The notes: generated by a model not told the origin, from the letters alone. DNA of 64,000 nt from Sphingomonas sp. (GCF_019635455.1 NZ_JAHBZJ010000001.1:62001-126000), one strand, 5' to 3'; shown: positions 47,801 through 57,060, numbered from the stretch's first letter. Program-made: numbers and translations.

Positions 47801-48192
47801 CAGGCGCCGGGGGTCCAGGCTTCGTAATCGCCGGTCGCGCCGATCCGCGCGCCGCCCTGCTCCAGCGCGCCGGCCGGGCGATAGGCGGCGGCGGTGCCGG
47901 TCAGATTGGCGGCGGCCGGCTTTTCCCACGCGCGCACCGGCGGAAGTGCGCGATCCGGGACGTCGTCGATCTGGTGATGGAGCCAGCTCGACCAGTCGGG
48001 CGGCACCCGGCTGGCATCGTTCGACCCCTTGTAGATCACCCAGCGACGGGTCATGCCGTGCATGTCCTGCCCGCCTTCATAATAGACGTTGCCGAGCGCA
48101 TCCTCGCCGACCTTGCCCATGCCGCGCAGGCCAACCCAGGTGCCGAAGGTGGATCCGTTCCACCAGGTGAAGATGTTCGCGAGGATTCCCAT
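47800..48192 (-). CDS. NDUFA12-like subunit of respiratory complex I
   Basis: This gene encodes 130 residues. It matches the NDUFA12/B17.2 family, an accessory subunit of NADH:ubiquinone oxidoreductase in alphaproteobacteria and mitochondria: FTWWNGSTFGTWVGLRGMGK, GNVYYEGG, RRWVIYKGSNDASRVPPDW and WSSWLHHQIDDVPD. The stop overlaps the DUF2155 start (shared base 47800). The nuo operon itself is elsewhere. Confidence 0.95.
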   Translation of the reverse strand: MGILANIFTWWNGSTFGTWVGLRGMGKVGEDALGNVYYEGGQDMHGMTRRWVIYKGSNDASRVPPDWSSWLHHQIDDVPDRALPPVRAWEKPAAANLTGTAAAYRPAGALEQGGARIGATGDYEAWTPGA

Positions 48193-48234
48193 GGCCCGCG
48201 CTTTACGCGCCACCGCGCCCGCGGGCAACGGCGT

Positions 48235-49218
48235 TCATCGCTTGATGAACGCCGCGATGCCATCGACCAGCCCGGGCGCCAGCGGACGGCTGGCATCGGC
48301 ATAGGTGGCAAGGTTCGCGGCGCGATCGTCGCCCTCCACCCGCTTGAGGACGTGATTCATCCCGTCGATCGACAGATAGGTGGCAGCGGGTGCGGCGGCG
48401 CGCAGCGCGTCCGCATCCGCCTGCGCCACCTGGATGTCGCGGGTGCCGCGCACGATCATTATCGGCCCCTTATACGCCCGCGCCATCGCCGCCGGATCGT
48501 GCCGGAAGACATCGATGAGGTAGATCTGCACCCCCGCAGGAAACATCGGCGCGATGACCGGGGGCAGATCGGCGGCGGGAACGGTCCTTCCCGCCTCCAG
48601 CGCGTCGAGCAGTCCGTTCAGCGAATCCAGATAGGGCGCATTTGCGGGGTTCGCGCGGAACTGTTCGCGCATGATCGTGCCGAGCGGCCGGCCGGGACCG
48701 GCGACCAGGACCAGCCCACAGACATGCGCCTGCGACCCGACGGCGGCGAGCGCAACCAGCGCGCCCTCGCTATGGCCGACCACCCAGACGCAGGACGCGC
48801 CCGTCATCGCCCGTACGCGTTCGATCCAGGCGCCGGTATCGGCCGCGTAACCGGCGATCGTCGCGCTGTTGGGATCCTTCACCGCGGCGCGACTGCCGAA
48901 CATGCCGCGCTTGTCGATGCGCACGCTGCTGACACCCTTGCCGGCCAGCCCCTCGGCCAGCAGGCGCAGATAGCCCGCCGTGACCCCCATCGGGCTGTTG
49001 CCGTCGCGGTCGGTCGGCCCCGAGCCGGGGATGATCACCGCGACCGGCGCGCCCTTTCCCGCGTCGATGAAGGTGCCGGCGAGCGGCCCCTCCGGCCCCG
49101 CCGCCTCGATCGGGACGCCGGCCTGCGCACGCGCTGGCGCGGTCAGAATGGGGGCGAAGGGGGAAACGGACAGGGTGGCGACGGCTGCGGCGGCGGTCGC
49201 GAGCGAATGACGACTCAT
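48235..49218 (-). CDS. alpha/beta hydrolase, exported
   Basis: This gene encodes 327 residues. A signal peptide ends near PARAQA. The nucleophile elbow is VVGHSEGALVAL; the oxyanion region is VAVIIPGSGPTDRDGNSPMG; a His lies in DGMNHVLKRV. It resembles serine hydrolases of the YqiA/DUF-type esterase group. The substrate is unknown. The Shine-Dalgarno AGGAGGAA is strong. Its upstream gap has a palindrome. Confidence 0.9.
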   Translation of the reverse strand: MSRHSLATAAAAVATLSVSPFAPILTAPARAQAGVPIEAAGPEGPLAGTFIDAGKGAPVAVIIPGSGPTDRDGNSPMGVTAGYLRLLAEGLAGKGVSSVRIDKRGMFGSRAAVKDPNSATIAGYAADTGAWIERVRAMTGASCVWVVGHSEGALVALAAVGSQAHVCGLVLVAGPGRPLGTIMREQFRANPANAPYLDSLNGLLDALEAGRTVPAADLPPVIAPMFPAGVQIYLIDVFRHDPAAMARAYKGPIMIVRGTRDIQVAQADADALRAAAPAATYLSIDGMNHVLKRVEGDDRAANLATYADASRPLAPGLVDGIAAFIKR

Positions 49219-49234
49219 AAATTCCTCCTGAATT

Positions 49235-49244
49235 ATGATATCAT
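49235..49244. promoter_or_regulatory. 10-bp palindrome in the promoter of the alpha/beta hydrolase gene
   Basis: ATGATATCAT is a perfect palindrome inside an AT-rich stretch (49230-49260) that contrasts with the GC-rich surroundings. It is 17 bp before the hydrolase start. It could be a small operator or part of the promoter. Confidence 0.4.
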
Positions 49245-49277
49245 CATTAAATCAAATTCCGTACCTGGCAAGCGCGA

Positions 49278-49739
49278 TCACCAGCTGACCTTGTCACCCG
49301 GCGAAATGCCCAGTTCCGCAGCCTTGCCGCCATTGATCTCCAGCACCGCCGCCACCGGCTCGCCCGAGCGGACCGGATCGGTCGAGAACGGCACGGTATT
49401 TTCCGCGATATGCGCGATCGTCCCGTCGGCGCGGATGAAGATGATGTCGAGCGGGCTGGGCGTATCCTTCATCCAGAAACTCGCCTCACGCGGCCCCCCG
49501 CCCTCTGCCGGATAGGGGGAGAACAGCATTCCGGCGTCGGCCGGGATGGCGGTACGGAACATCAGACCCTGCTGTTGCTGCGCGGGCGTGCGCGCCACTT
49601 CCACCTTGAAGACGTGCTTCGCCGCACCGGTGTCGATCGTCACGACCGCGTTCGCCATCGCCTGCTTCGGCGGCGCGTCGGTGGGAGCGGTGCCGCTACA
49701 CGAGGGCAGCAGGGCCAGCGCGGCCAGCGCGGCAGGCAA
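49278..49739 (-). CDS. DUF192 lipoprotein
   Basis: This gene encodes 153 residues. I propose a TTG start at 49739: the signal then is LPAALAALALLPSCSGT with the lipobox LLPSC. The DUF192 core follows: FKVEVARTPAQQQQGLMFRT, MLFSPYPAEGGGPREASFWM, and FIRADGTIAHIAENTVPFST with INGGKAAELGISPGDKV at the end. The start lies 8 bases after the stop of the cold-shock gene, so it is probably read from the same transcript. The start is the least certain point. Confidence 0.85.
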   Translation of the reverse strand: MPAALAALALLPSCSGTAPTDAPPKQAMANAVVTIDTGAAKHVFKVEVARTPAQQQQGLMFRTAIPADAGMLFSPYPAEGGGPREASFWMKDTPSPLDIIFIRADGTIAHIAENTVPFSTDPVRSGEPVAAVLEINGGKAAELGISPGDKVSW

Positions 49740-49746
49740 GGCGTGG

Positions 49747-50331
49747 TCAGTCCGCCTCCACCACGACCGCGAGCGGCCCCTTTTCGCCCGCGACGATACG
49801 AGCACGCAGTTGTTGATCGGGTTCGACGTCATAAATCTCCGCCCGGCGCAGGGTTTCCATATGCACGAATATATCGGCGGAATCGCCGTCGCGCACCAGG
49901 AACCCATAGCCTTTCAGCCGATTGAACCATTTGACGCTCACCGGTTCGAACGGCCCCGCCGACTCGATCAGTTCCAGCCGGTCCGCACGATCGGCCGAAC
50001 CGGCCCGCGCGCGCACCGGCTCGACCGCGTCGGTCAGATCGATGGACAGGATCTCGCGCGCCTGAAGTCCCCGGTCGCGCCGCACCGCGACGCATTCGAT
50101 CCGCGCGCCTTCGGGCAGGCTACGCCGTCCATGGGACTGGAGCACGGAAAAATGGACCAGGATATCGCCTGCATCCGCGTCGTCGGCGACGAGGAAGCCG
50201 AAGCCACGGGTCACGTCGAACCATTTCACGACGCCGGCATGCGTTTCGCCCGGATCGACCATGTCGTGGGCGGACGCGTCGGACGACGCTTCGCCAAACC
50301 CGCTCGACACCCGCTGAACGTCGGCACGCAT
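49747..50331 (-). CDS. double cold-shock-domain protein
   Basis: This gene encodes 194 residues. Two cold-shock domains are seen: residues about 32-95 (HAGVVKWFDVTRGFGFLVAD and ILVHFS) and about 130-190 (VSVKWFNRLKGYGFLVRD and IFVHMETL). Each has the RNP1 and RNP2 nucleic-acid-binding motifs. Two-domain CSPs of this form are typical in alphaproteobacteria, where they bind single-stranded RNA. The start has AGGGGG upstream. DUF192 follows in the operon. Confidence 0.95.
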   Translation of the reverse strand: MRADVQRVSSGFGEASSDASAHDMVDPGETHAGVVKWFDVTRGFGFLVADDADAGDILVHFSVLQSHGRRSLPEGARIECVAVRRDRGLQAREILSIDLTDAVEPVRARAGSADRADRLELIESAGPFEPVSVKWFNRLKGYGFLVRDGDSADIFVHMETLRRAEIYDVEPDQQLRARIVAGEKGPLAVVVEAD

Positions 50332-50396
50332 TACAAACTTTCCCCCTGACCGCAGACATTAACACAGCATGTCCGAAACCTGCGAATCCTTTGTGG

Positions 50397-50930
50397 TTAA
50401 ACTTCATCAAGCAACGATTCGACGCTTTCCCCCGGATCCATGCCGGCGATCCGCCACGCCAGCGCCGGCGCATGACCGGCCCGGACCATCGCCGCGACCT
50501 GTTTCGCGATCTGCGCGCGGTCCGGCACCTGGGTGGCGAACGGACCGATCCGCCGCCGGCGCGCAAAGGCGATGGCGGTTTCGGCGGCACGCGCCGCGAT
50601 CGCCGGGGCGACCGCTTCGGCATCGTCCGCACCGATGCCGGCATGGCGCAGCGCCTGGCCGACCCGGCGCGCGCCAAGGCCACGCCGCGCCATCGACGCC
50701 GCCTTTGATTCGGCATAGAGGCGATCGTCGATATAGCCGCGTTCGGCGAAGCGTTCGGCGATCGCGACGGGATCGACGGCATCGCCCTCCCACCCCCGCT
50801 CGCGGATTTTCCGCGCCAGATAGGCGGCGAGTTTCCCTTGCGTGGTGGCGAACCGCTCGACATAGCGCAGCGCCAACCGCTCCAGCGCGGCGGCGTCGAG
50901 AGGCGGCGGAGGACGGCGATCGCGGCGCAT
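50397..50930 (-). CDS. recX: regulatory protein RecX
   Basis: This gene encodes 177 residues. RecX modulates RecA filaments. The helical repeats are visible: RLALRYVERFATTQGKLAAY, LARKIRERGWE, AIAERFAERGYIDDRLYAES and MARRGLGARRVGQALRHAGI. The basic start MRRDRRPPPP is unusual. I chose the ATG at 50930 because the family domain begins soon after. No recA lies nearby, as is often the case in this group. No LexA box is seen before it. Confidence 0.9.
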   Translation of the reverse strand: MRRDRRPPPPLDAAALERLALRYVERFATTQGKLAAYLARKIRERGWEGDAVDPVAIAERFAERGYIDDRLYAESKAASMARRGLGARRVGQALRHAGIGADDAEAVAPAIAARAAETAIAFARRRRIGPFATQVPDRAQIAKQVAAMVRAGHAPALAWRIAGMDPGESVESLLDEV

Positions 50931-51063
50931 GCGCCTTGTTTGTGCCACACTGCCAACCGAATTTGAACGACAGTGCGTAGCAGTGCCGCCCGCATTTCCG
51001 ATGTGGGGCCGAACGTCATCGAACGGCGGGCTGCCTGTCACGATCAGGGGCACGGATTGAAAT

Positions 51064-52827
51064 ATGGCTTTGAACGTCAAGGATCAGGTCGAAACGAACG
51101 GTGCGGCGTTGCAGCCGACGCCGACCGACGACACCCTTCCCCGCCGCTTGGCGGAATTCGCGACGCTGGGCGATGCGCTCGACTATGCGGCGCAGGGCGA
51201 GCGCGGCCTGAATTTCCATGACGCGCGCGGCACGCTGACCCGTGCCTATCCCTATCGCGAGATGCGCGCGGACGCGCTGGAACAGGCGTATCGCCTGATC
51301 GCGGCGGGCGTGAAGCCCGAGGACCGGATCGCGATGATCGCCGAGACCGGGACCGAATTCGCGGCGCTGTTCTTTGGTGTGATCTATGCCGGCGCGTGGC
51401 CGGTTCCGCTACCGCTGCCGACCAGCTTTGGTGGCAGCCAGCATTATATCGACCAGCTTTCGGTGCAACTCGACAGCTGCGACCCCAAGATGCTGTTCTA
51501 CCCCGCCGAACTGGCGGCGATGGCGGGCGAGGCCGCCCGCATGAAAAATGTCGATGGGATCGACTGGGAGAGCTTTGCGACCCGCGACGCCCCCGAAGCG
51601 GCGCTGCCCCAGGCGAGCACCCACGATATCGCCTATCTGCAATATTCAAGCGGATCGACGCGCTTTCCGCACGGCGTCGCGATCACGCACCACGCGCTGC
51701 TCAACAACCTGTCGGCGCACAGCCACGGCATGCATCTTCAGGAAGGCGACCGCTGCGTTTCCTGGCTGCCCTGGTATCACGACATGGGGCTGGTCGGCTG
51801 CTTCCTGTCGGTCGTCGCGAACCAGGTGTCGACCGATTATCTCAAGACCGAGGATTTCGCCCGCCGCCCCCTGGCCTGGCTCGATCTGATCAGCCGGAAC
51901 AAGGGGACCACCCTCTCCTATTCGCCCACCTTTGGCTACGACATCTGCGCGCGACGCATGTCGAGCCAGACCAAGGCGTCGGACCGGTTCGACCTGTCGC
52001 GCTGGCGCGTGGCGGGCAATGGCGCCGACATGATCCGGCCGGACGTCATGCAATCGTTCGTCGATGCGTTCGCCGATGCCGGGTTCCAGGCGTCGGCCTT
52101 CCTGCCGAGCTATGGCCTGGCCGAGGCGACGCTGGCGGTATCGATCATGCCGCCGGGCGAAGGCATCGTCGTCGAACTGGTCGAGGAGACGCAGCTTTCC
52201 GGTGGCGATCATGGCGGCGACCGCCCCCAGCGGTTCCGCGCGATCGTGAACTGCGGCAAGCCGGTCAAGGACATGGAGATCGAGATTCGCGAGGAAGACG
52301 GCACTCCGCTTCCCGAAAAGGCGATCGGCAAGGTGTGGTGCCGTGGCCCGAGCGTCATGGTCGGCTATTTCCGCGATCCCGAATCGACCGCCGCCTGCAT
52401 GCAGGACGGCTGGCTCGATACCGGTGATATGGGTTATATCTCAGAAGGTTATATCTATATCGTCGGGCGAGCGAAGGACATGATCATCGTCAATGGCAAG
52501 AACCATTGGCCGCAGGACATCGAATGGGCGGTCGAGCAGCTGCCCGGGTTCAAACAGGGCGACATCGCCGCCTTCGCGATCACCACGCCGGGGGGTGAGG
52601 AAACCCCCGCCGTGCTGGTTCAGTGCCGCACGAGCGACGATTCCGAACGTCAGAAGCTGCGCGAGGAAATCCGCGAGCGCGTGCGTACCGTGACCGGTAT
52701 GAATTGCGTCATCGAGTTGATCCCCCCGCGCACGTTGCCCCGGACGAGCTCTGGCAAGCTGAGCCGGGCGAAGGCGCGCAACCTGTATCTCGCGGGCGAG
52801 ATCAAGCCTTACGACATCGCCGCCTGA
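51064..52827 (+). CDS. fatty acyl-AMP ligase
   Basis: This gene encodes 587 residues. It is an ANL-superfamily adenylating enzyme of the FAAL class. Motifs: YLQYSSGSTRFPHGVAI (A3), LPWYHDMGLVGC (A4/A5 region), SYGLAEATLAVS, DTGDMGYISEGYIYIVGR and NGKNHWPQDIEWAVEQLPG. The catalytic Lys is Lys565 in LPRTSSGKLSRAKAR. FAALs activate fatty acids as acyl-AMP for transfer to carrier proteins. No carrier or PKS gene is adjacent, so the acceptor is unknown. It is divergent from recX. Confidence 0.92.
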   Translation: MALNVKDQVETNGAALQPTPTDDTLPRRLAEFATLGDALDYAAQGERGLNFHDARGTLTRAYPYREMRADALEQAYRLIAAGVKPEDRIAMIAETGTEFAALFFGVIYAGAWPVPLPLPTSFGGSQHYIDQLSVQLDSCDPKMLFYPAELAAMAGEAARMKNVDGIDWESFATRDAPEAALPQASTHDIAYLQYSSGSTRFPHGVAITHHALLNNLSAHSHGMHLQEGDRCVSWLPWYHDMGLVGCFLSVVANQVSTDYLKTEDFARRPLAWLDLISRNKGTTLSYSPTFGYDICARRMSSQTKASDRFDLSRWRVAGNGADMIRPDVMQSFVDAFADAGFQASAFLPSYGLAEATLAVSIMPPGEGIVVELVEETQLSGGDHGGDRPQRFRAIVNCGKPVKDMEIEIREEDGTPLPEKAIGKVWCRGPSVMVGYFRDPESTAACMQDGWLDTGDMGYISEGYIYIVGRAKDMIIVNGKNHWPQDIEWAVEQLPGFKQGDIAAFAITTPGGEETPAVLVQCRTSDDSERQKLREEIRERVRTVTGMNCVIELIPPRTLPRTSSGKLSRAKARNLYLAGEIKPYDIAA

Positions 52828-52936
52828 TCCGTCGCCGCCGGTGCGCCGGCGCGAGGCAAAACGCGAGGCAAAAAATGTCTCCGTTTTCGACGGGGGCCTA
52901 ACCTCTCGCTAACCTGCCTGCGGCTATACCCGTGGG

Positions 52937-55300
52937 GTGACGAGCCAGACGACTTCCCAATTCGCGAAGCCGCGCATCGATGTGCGTGCGCTGCTTGGCC
53001 TGTACGATCCGGCGGACACCACCGACTGGGGGCCGATCCGCGCCGCCCAGATGAATGCCGGCAGCCAGATGGCGCTCTTCATGCTTGCCGCGAACGTCGT
53101 CGGCGCGGCGCTCGTCACCCTCAATTTCGCGCACAAGGTGCCGCTGTGGCAGCTGGCGAGCTGGGGCGCGCTGGTCGCGGCGGTCGGCGTCACCGTCGCA
53201 TTCCGCCGGCTTGCGGTGCGCCATCGGACCGAGCGGATCGCATCGCTGCGTGACGTGCGCGATACGGTGCTCGACGGGATCGCGCTGGGCGCGGTCTGGT
53301 CGATCGCGCCGTTCCTGTTCCTGCCGCTCGCCGACGCCGAAACCGCGCTGGGCCTGTGGATCGTGCTGTCGATCCTGATGGCGGCGTCGGCATTCGCGAT
53401 GGCGGCGCTGCCGCTCGCGACGATCGGGTTCCTTGCGGTGCTGGGCGGATCGGGTGCCGCGTCGCTGGCGCTGATCGCCGCGCCAGCGCTCGCCGCTGCG
53501 TCGCTATTCTTCACGACGCTGCTCATCATCTCCTGTTACGCGCGGGGCAAGGCGCTGGTCGTGATCCGCGCGAACGAGATCGCCCTGGGCGAACGCGACG
53601 AGACGGTCAGCCTGCTGCTGCGCGAATTCGAGGACAAATCCGCCGACTGGCTGTGGGAAACCGATGCGCAACGCCGCGTCATCCGCGCCAATCCGCGCTT
53701 CGCAGTGTCGCTGGGCGTCGATCCGAAGGCGATCAACGGCATGCCGTTCCTCCAGATTCTGGCCGGCACCGCGTGGGAGAGCGGGAATTTCGCCGACGGT
53801 CTGCGCCAGATGGCCGAGCATCTCAAGAAGCGCGAGCCGTTCCGCGACCTGCTGCTGCCGGTCTATATCGACGGCACCGAACGCTGGTGGGAAATGACCG
53901 GATCGCCGCGCTTCAACGAGGAGGGCGGCTATATCGGCTTTCGCGGCGTCGGATCGGACGTCACCGAAGCCCGCGAATCGGCCAACCAGATCAGCCGGAT
54001 GGCGCGCTACGACACGCTGACCGGCCTGCCCAACCGGCTGCTGATCAACGAGACGCTGGGCGTCGCGATGGCGGAGGCCGAGAAATGGGGATCGCGCTGC
54101 GCGTTCATGATGATCGACCTCGACCGGTTCAAGGCGGTGAACGACACGCTGGGCCACCCGGTCGGCGATCGCCTGTTGATGCGGGTTTCGGAACGACTGA
54201 AGCAGCTGATGAGCGCGCGCGAGATGATCGGGCGGCTTGGCGGCGACGAATTCGCGGTCGTGGTAAGCGATGCGAGCGACACCGCCAGCGTCGAGCAGCT
54301 CGCCCACACGATCATCGAGGTGCTGTCCCAGCCCTATGACGTCGATCAGCACACACTGTATATCGGCGCCAGCGTCGGCCTCGCGATCGGGCCGCGCGAC
54401 GGCCGCACGGCGGAAATGCTGATCCGCTCCGCCGATCTGGCGCTCTATCGTTCGAAGGATGCCGGCGGCGGCGTATATCACGCCTATGAGCCGCAGCTGC
54501 ACGTCGAGGCCGAGGAACGCCGGGTGCTGGAAATGGCGTTGCGCGCGGCGCTGGAGAATGACGAATTCCACCTGCTCTACCAGCCGGTGGTCCAGGCCGG
54601 GACCGGCGCGCTGATGGGGTTCGAGGCGCTGTTGCGCTGGACGCATCCCGAGCTGGGAAATATTTCGCCGGCCAAGTTCGTTCCGCTGGCGGAGGATGCG
54701 CGGCTGATCGCGCCGATCGGCGAATGGGTGCTGCGCGCCGCCTGTGTCGAGGCGGCACGCTGGGACGATCCGATCCGCGTTGCGGTGAACGTCAGCCCGG
54801 AACAGCTGCACAATCCCGCCTTCGCCTCATTCGTCGCCGCCGCGCTGCGCGATTCGGGGCTGCGGCCCGACCGGCTCGAACTGGAGGTGACCGAAAGCGT
54901 CTTCATGCGTGAGGGGACTGCGGCGGTGCAGACGCTGGAGGCGATTCTCGACATGGGCGTGCGCCTGAGCCTGGACGATTTCGGCACCGGCTATTCTTCG
55001 CTCGGCTATCTCAGCCGCACGCGATTTTCCTCGATCAAGGTCGATCGCAGCTTCGTCCAGGGCGCGTCGAAAGGCAGCAAGGAAGCGATCGCGATCATCC
55101 GCGCCGTCGTCGCGCTGGCCGACAGCCTGGGCATGGCGACCACCGCCGAGGGCGTGGAGACCGAGGACGAGCATCGCATGATTCAGGCGCTGGGCTGCAC
55201 CAAGGTTCAGGGCTATTATTTCGGGCGTCCGCTTCCCGTGCTGGAGGCGCGCGGCCTTGCCGTTCGCGATTCCCGCGGAAGCACGAGCGTCGCCGCCTGA
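52937..55300 (+). CDS. membrane PAS-GGDEF-EAL protein (c-di-GMP turnover)
   Basis: This gene encodes 787 residues from a GTG start. About six membrane helices lie between residues 35 and 200. A PAS domain (about 225-340: DKSADWLWETDAQRRVIRAN) precedes the GGDEF domain (intact GGDEF at 435-439) and the EAL domain (EAL at 563-565, with LDDFGTGYSSLGYL and AEGVETEDEHRMIQ). The full active-site motifs suggest it may synthesise and/or degrade cyclic di-GMP; hybrid proteins often have one dominant activity. The ligand of the membrane and PAS sensors is not readable. Confidence 0.95.
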   Translation: MTSQTTSQFAKPRIDVRALLGLYDPADTTDWGPIRAAQMNAGSQMALFMLAANVVGAALVTLNFAHKVPLWQLASWGALVAAVGVTVAFRRLAVRHRTERIASLRDVRDTVLDGIALGAVWSIAPFLFLPLADAETALGLWIVLSILMAASAFAMAALPLATIGFLAVLGGSGAASLALIAAPALAAASLFFTTLLIISCYARGKALVVIRANEIALGERDETVSLLLREFEDKSADWLWETDAQRRVIRANPRFAVSLGVDPKAINGMPFLQILAGTAWESGNFADGLRQMAEHLKKREPFRDLLLPVYIDGTERWWEMTGSPRFNEEGGYIGFRGVGSDVTEARESANQISRMARYDTLTGLPNRLLINETLGVAMAEAEKWGSRCAFMMIDLDRFKAVNDTLGHPVGDRLLMRVSERLKQLMSAREMIGRLGGDEFAVVVSDASDTASVEQLAHTIIEVLSQPYDVDQHTLYIGASVGLAIGPRDGRTAEMLIRSADLALYRSKDAGGGVYHAYEPQLHVEAEERRVLEMALRAALENDEFHLLYQPVVQAGTGALMGFEALLRWTHPELGNISPAKFVPLAEDARLIAPIGEWVLRAACVEAARWDDPIRVAVNVSPEQLHNPAFASFVAAALRDSGLRPDRLELEVTESVFMREGTAAVQTLEAILDMGVRLSLDDFGTGYSSLGYLSRTRFSSIKVDRSFVQGASKGSKEAIAIIRAVVALADSLGMATTAEGVETEDEHRMIQALGCTKVQGYYFGRPLPVLEARGLAVRDSRGSTSVAA

Positions 55301-55372
55301 CCGCGATTTGCGCGACCCCGCGATCGGATGCTTGCCCCCGCCCCGCACCGCCGCTAAAGCGCTCCACCGCAC

Positions 55373-55449
55373 AGGGGTGTAGCTCAGCTGGTTAGAGCGT
55401 CGGTCTCCAAAACCGAAGGCCCTCGGTTCGAATCCGAGCTCCCCTGCCA
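55373..55449 (+). tRNA. tRNA-Trp (anticodon CCA)
   Basis: This is a 77-base tRNA with encoded CCA. The D arm GCTCAGCTGGTTAGAGC, anticodon loop CTCCAAA with anticodon CCA, T arm CTCGG-TTCGAAT-CCGAG and acceptor stem AGGGGTG/CTCCCCT are all readable. Position 6-67 of the acceptor is a T-T mismatch. In many alphaproteobacteria tRNA-Trp directly precedes secE; here 2.8 kb lies between. Confidence 0.97.
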
Positions 55450-55479
55450 TCCTTTCGACCCGGGCAAAGGTCTCCCTGC

Positions 55480-56058
55480 ATGTTCCGCGCGCTCTATGAC
55501 TGGACGCTCAGGCTCGCCGGACACCGCCATGCCGACCGGTACATGGCCGCGGTCTCGTTCGCCGAATCGAGCTTTTTCCCGATCCCGCCCGACGTGATGC
55601 TGGTGCCGATGATCCTCGCCCGGCGCGATCAGGCATATCGGATCGCCGCGATCTGCACCCTCGCGTCGGTACTGGGCGGCATGCTGGGCTATGCGATCGG
55701 GTACTTCCTGTACGAGAGCGTCGGCCAGTGGCTGATCCACGTCTATGGCATGGGCGACAAGATTGCCGATGCGCGCGCGTGGTTCGCCAAATGGGGCGCG
55801 GCGGTGATCCTGATCAAGGGGCTGACCCCGATCCCGTTCAAGCTGGTGACGATCGTCAGCGGGGTGATGGAATTCAACTTCGCGATCTTCGTCGTCACCG
55901 CGGCGATCACCCGCGGCGCGCGCTTCTTCCTGGTCGCCTATCTGCTCAAGAAGTTCGGCGAACCGGTGCAGAAGGTGCTGGAGGAGCGGCTGAACCTGAT
56001 CGGATGGATCGTGCTGGCCGCGCTGATCGGCGGGTTCGCGCTCGTCGCGCTGGTATGA
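55480..56058 (+). CDS. YqaA-family membrane protein (VTT/DedA-like)
   Basis: This gene encodes 192 residues, with several transmembrane helices. Family-like segments are AVSFAESSFFPIPPDVMLVP near the start, VLGGMLGYAIGYFLYESVGQ and KGLTPIPFKLVTIVSGVMEF, the re-entrant motif of VTT proteins. YqaA relatives may act in lipid or envelope homeostasis; the function is not settled. It begins 30 bp after tRNA-Trp and overlaps the next gene by ATGA. Confidence 0.92.
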   Translation: MFRALYDWTLRLAGHRHADRYMAAVSFAESSFFPIPPDVMLVPMILARRDQAYRIAAICTLASVLGGMLGYAIGYFLYESVGQWLIHVYGMGDKIADARAWFAKWGAAVILIKGLTPIPFKLVTIVSGVMEFNFAIFVVTAAITRGARFFLVAYLLKKFGEPVQKVLEERLNLIGWIVLAALIGGFALVALV

Positions 56059-56465
56059 GCGCGGCGGAAACGCGCGCGCTGGTCGAACGCTATTACGATG
56101 CGTTCAACGCCGGCGACCGCGACGGCATGCTCGCGTGCCTGACCGACGACGTGGCGCACGATATCAATCAGGGCGAGTGCCAGACCGGCAAGGCGGCGTT
56201 CGCCGCGTTCCTGGCGCATATGGACCGGTGCTATCGCGAGCGGCTGGACGACATCGTCGTGATGACCTCGCCCGACGGCGCACATGCCGCCGCGCGCTTT
56301 ACCGTTCACGGCGATTATCTGGCGACCGACCCCGGCCTGCCGCCGGCGACGGGACAACATTATGTGCTGCCCGCCGGCGCGTTTTTCGAGAGTCGTGACG
56401 GGGCGATCGCGCGCGTTGCCGTGCATTACAATCTGGCGGACTGGATACGCCAGGTCGGCGGGTGA
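56055..56465 (+). CDS. SnoaL/NTF2-like protein
   Basis: This gene encodes 136 residues. It has the cone-shaped NTF2 fold pattern: ETRALVERYYDAFNAGDRDG, MLACLTDDVAHDINQGECQT, GKAAFAAFLAHMDRCYRERL and YVLPAGAFFESRDGAIARVA. Such proteins are isomerases, hydrolases or carriers; ketosteroid-isomerase-type polyketide enzymes are relatives. The catalytic residues cannot be mapped with confidence. It overlaps yqaA (ATGA) and is followed within 7 bp by a GNAT gene. Confidence 0.85.
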   Translation: MSAAETRALVERYYDAFNAGDRDGMLACLTDDVAHDINQGECQTGKAAFAAFLAHMDRCYRERLDDIVVMTSPDGAHAAARFTVHGDYLATDPGLPPATGQHYVLPAGAFFESRDGAIARVAVHYNLADWIRQVGG

Positions 56466-56472
56466 CGCGCGC

Positions 56473-57060
56473 ATGACGGTCGAGGTTCGCGCGCTCGACG
56501 CCGATGAGGTGCAGGCGCGGCTGACCGACCTGGCGCGATTGCGGATCACGGTGTTCCGCGCGTGGCCGTATCTGTACGATGGCGATACCGATTATGAGGC
56601 GCGCTACCTTAGCGCCTTCGCCACCGCCCCCGGCGCGACGCTCGTCGCCGCCGTTGCCGGGCGGGAGATTGTGGGAATGGCCACCGCATCGCCGATGGCG
56701 GCACAGGAAGCCGCGATCCGCGAACCGGTGGCGGCGCACGGCATCGATCCGGATGTGACCTGGTATTTCGGCGAATCGGTGCTGTTGCCGCGCTGGCATG
56801 GACGGGGCGTCGGCCACCGATTCTTCGACCTGCGCGAGGCCGCGGCCCGACGCGCGGGTGCGCGCGCGGCGATGTTCTGCGCGGTGATCCGGGAGGACAA
56901 GGACCCCCGCCGCCCGGCCGGTGCGCGCGACCTCCACCCCTTCTGGATCGCGCGCGGCTATGCGCCGGTGCCGGGGCTGGCCTGCCGGATGCGGTGGCGG
57001 GAGGTGGGCGAGCGAGACGAATCGGATCATCGGCTGCAATTCTGGCGACGACCGTTCTGA
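56473..57060 (+). CDS. GNAT-family N-acetyltransferase
   Basis: This gene encodes 195 residues. It is a GNAT fold: LARLRITVFRAWPYLYDGDT (helix 1 region), VAAVAGREIVGMATASPMA (beta 3-4) and the acetyl-CoA loop LPRWHGRGVGHRFFDLREA. The C-terminal part HPFWIARGYAPVPGLACRMR carries the last strands. The acceptor is unknown. It is last of a three-gene set with yqaA and the NTF2-like gene. Confidence 0.88.
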   Translation: MTVEVRALDADEVQARLTDLARLRITVFRAWPYLYDGDTDYEARYLSAFATAPGATLVAAVAGREIVGMATASPMAAQEAAIREPVAAHGIDPDVTWYFGESVLLPRWHGRGVGHRFFDLREAAARRAGARAAMFCAVIREDKDPRRPAGARDLHPFWIARGYAPVPGLACRMRWREVGERDESDHRLQFWRRPF

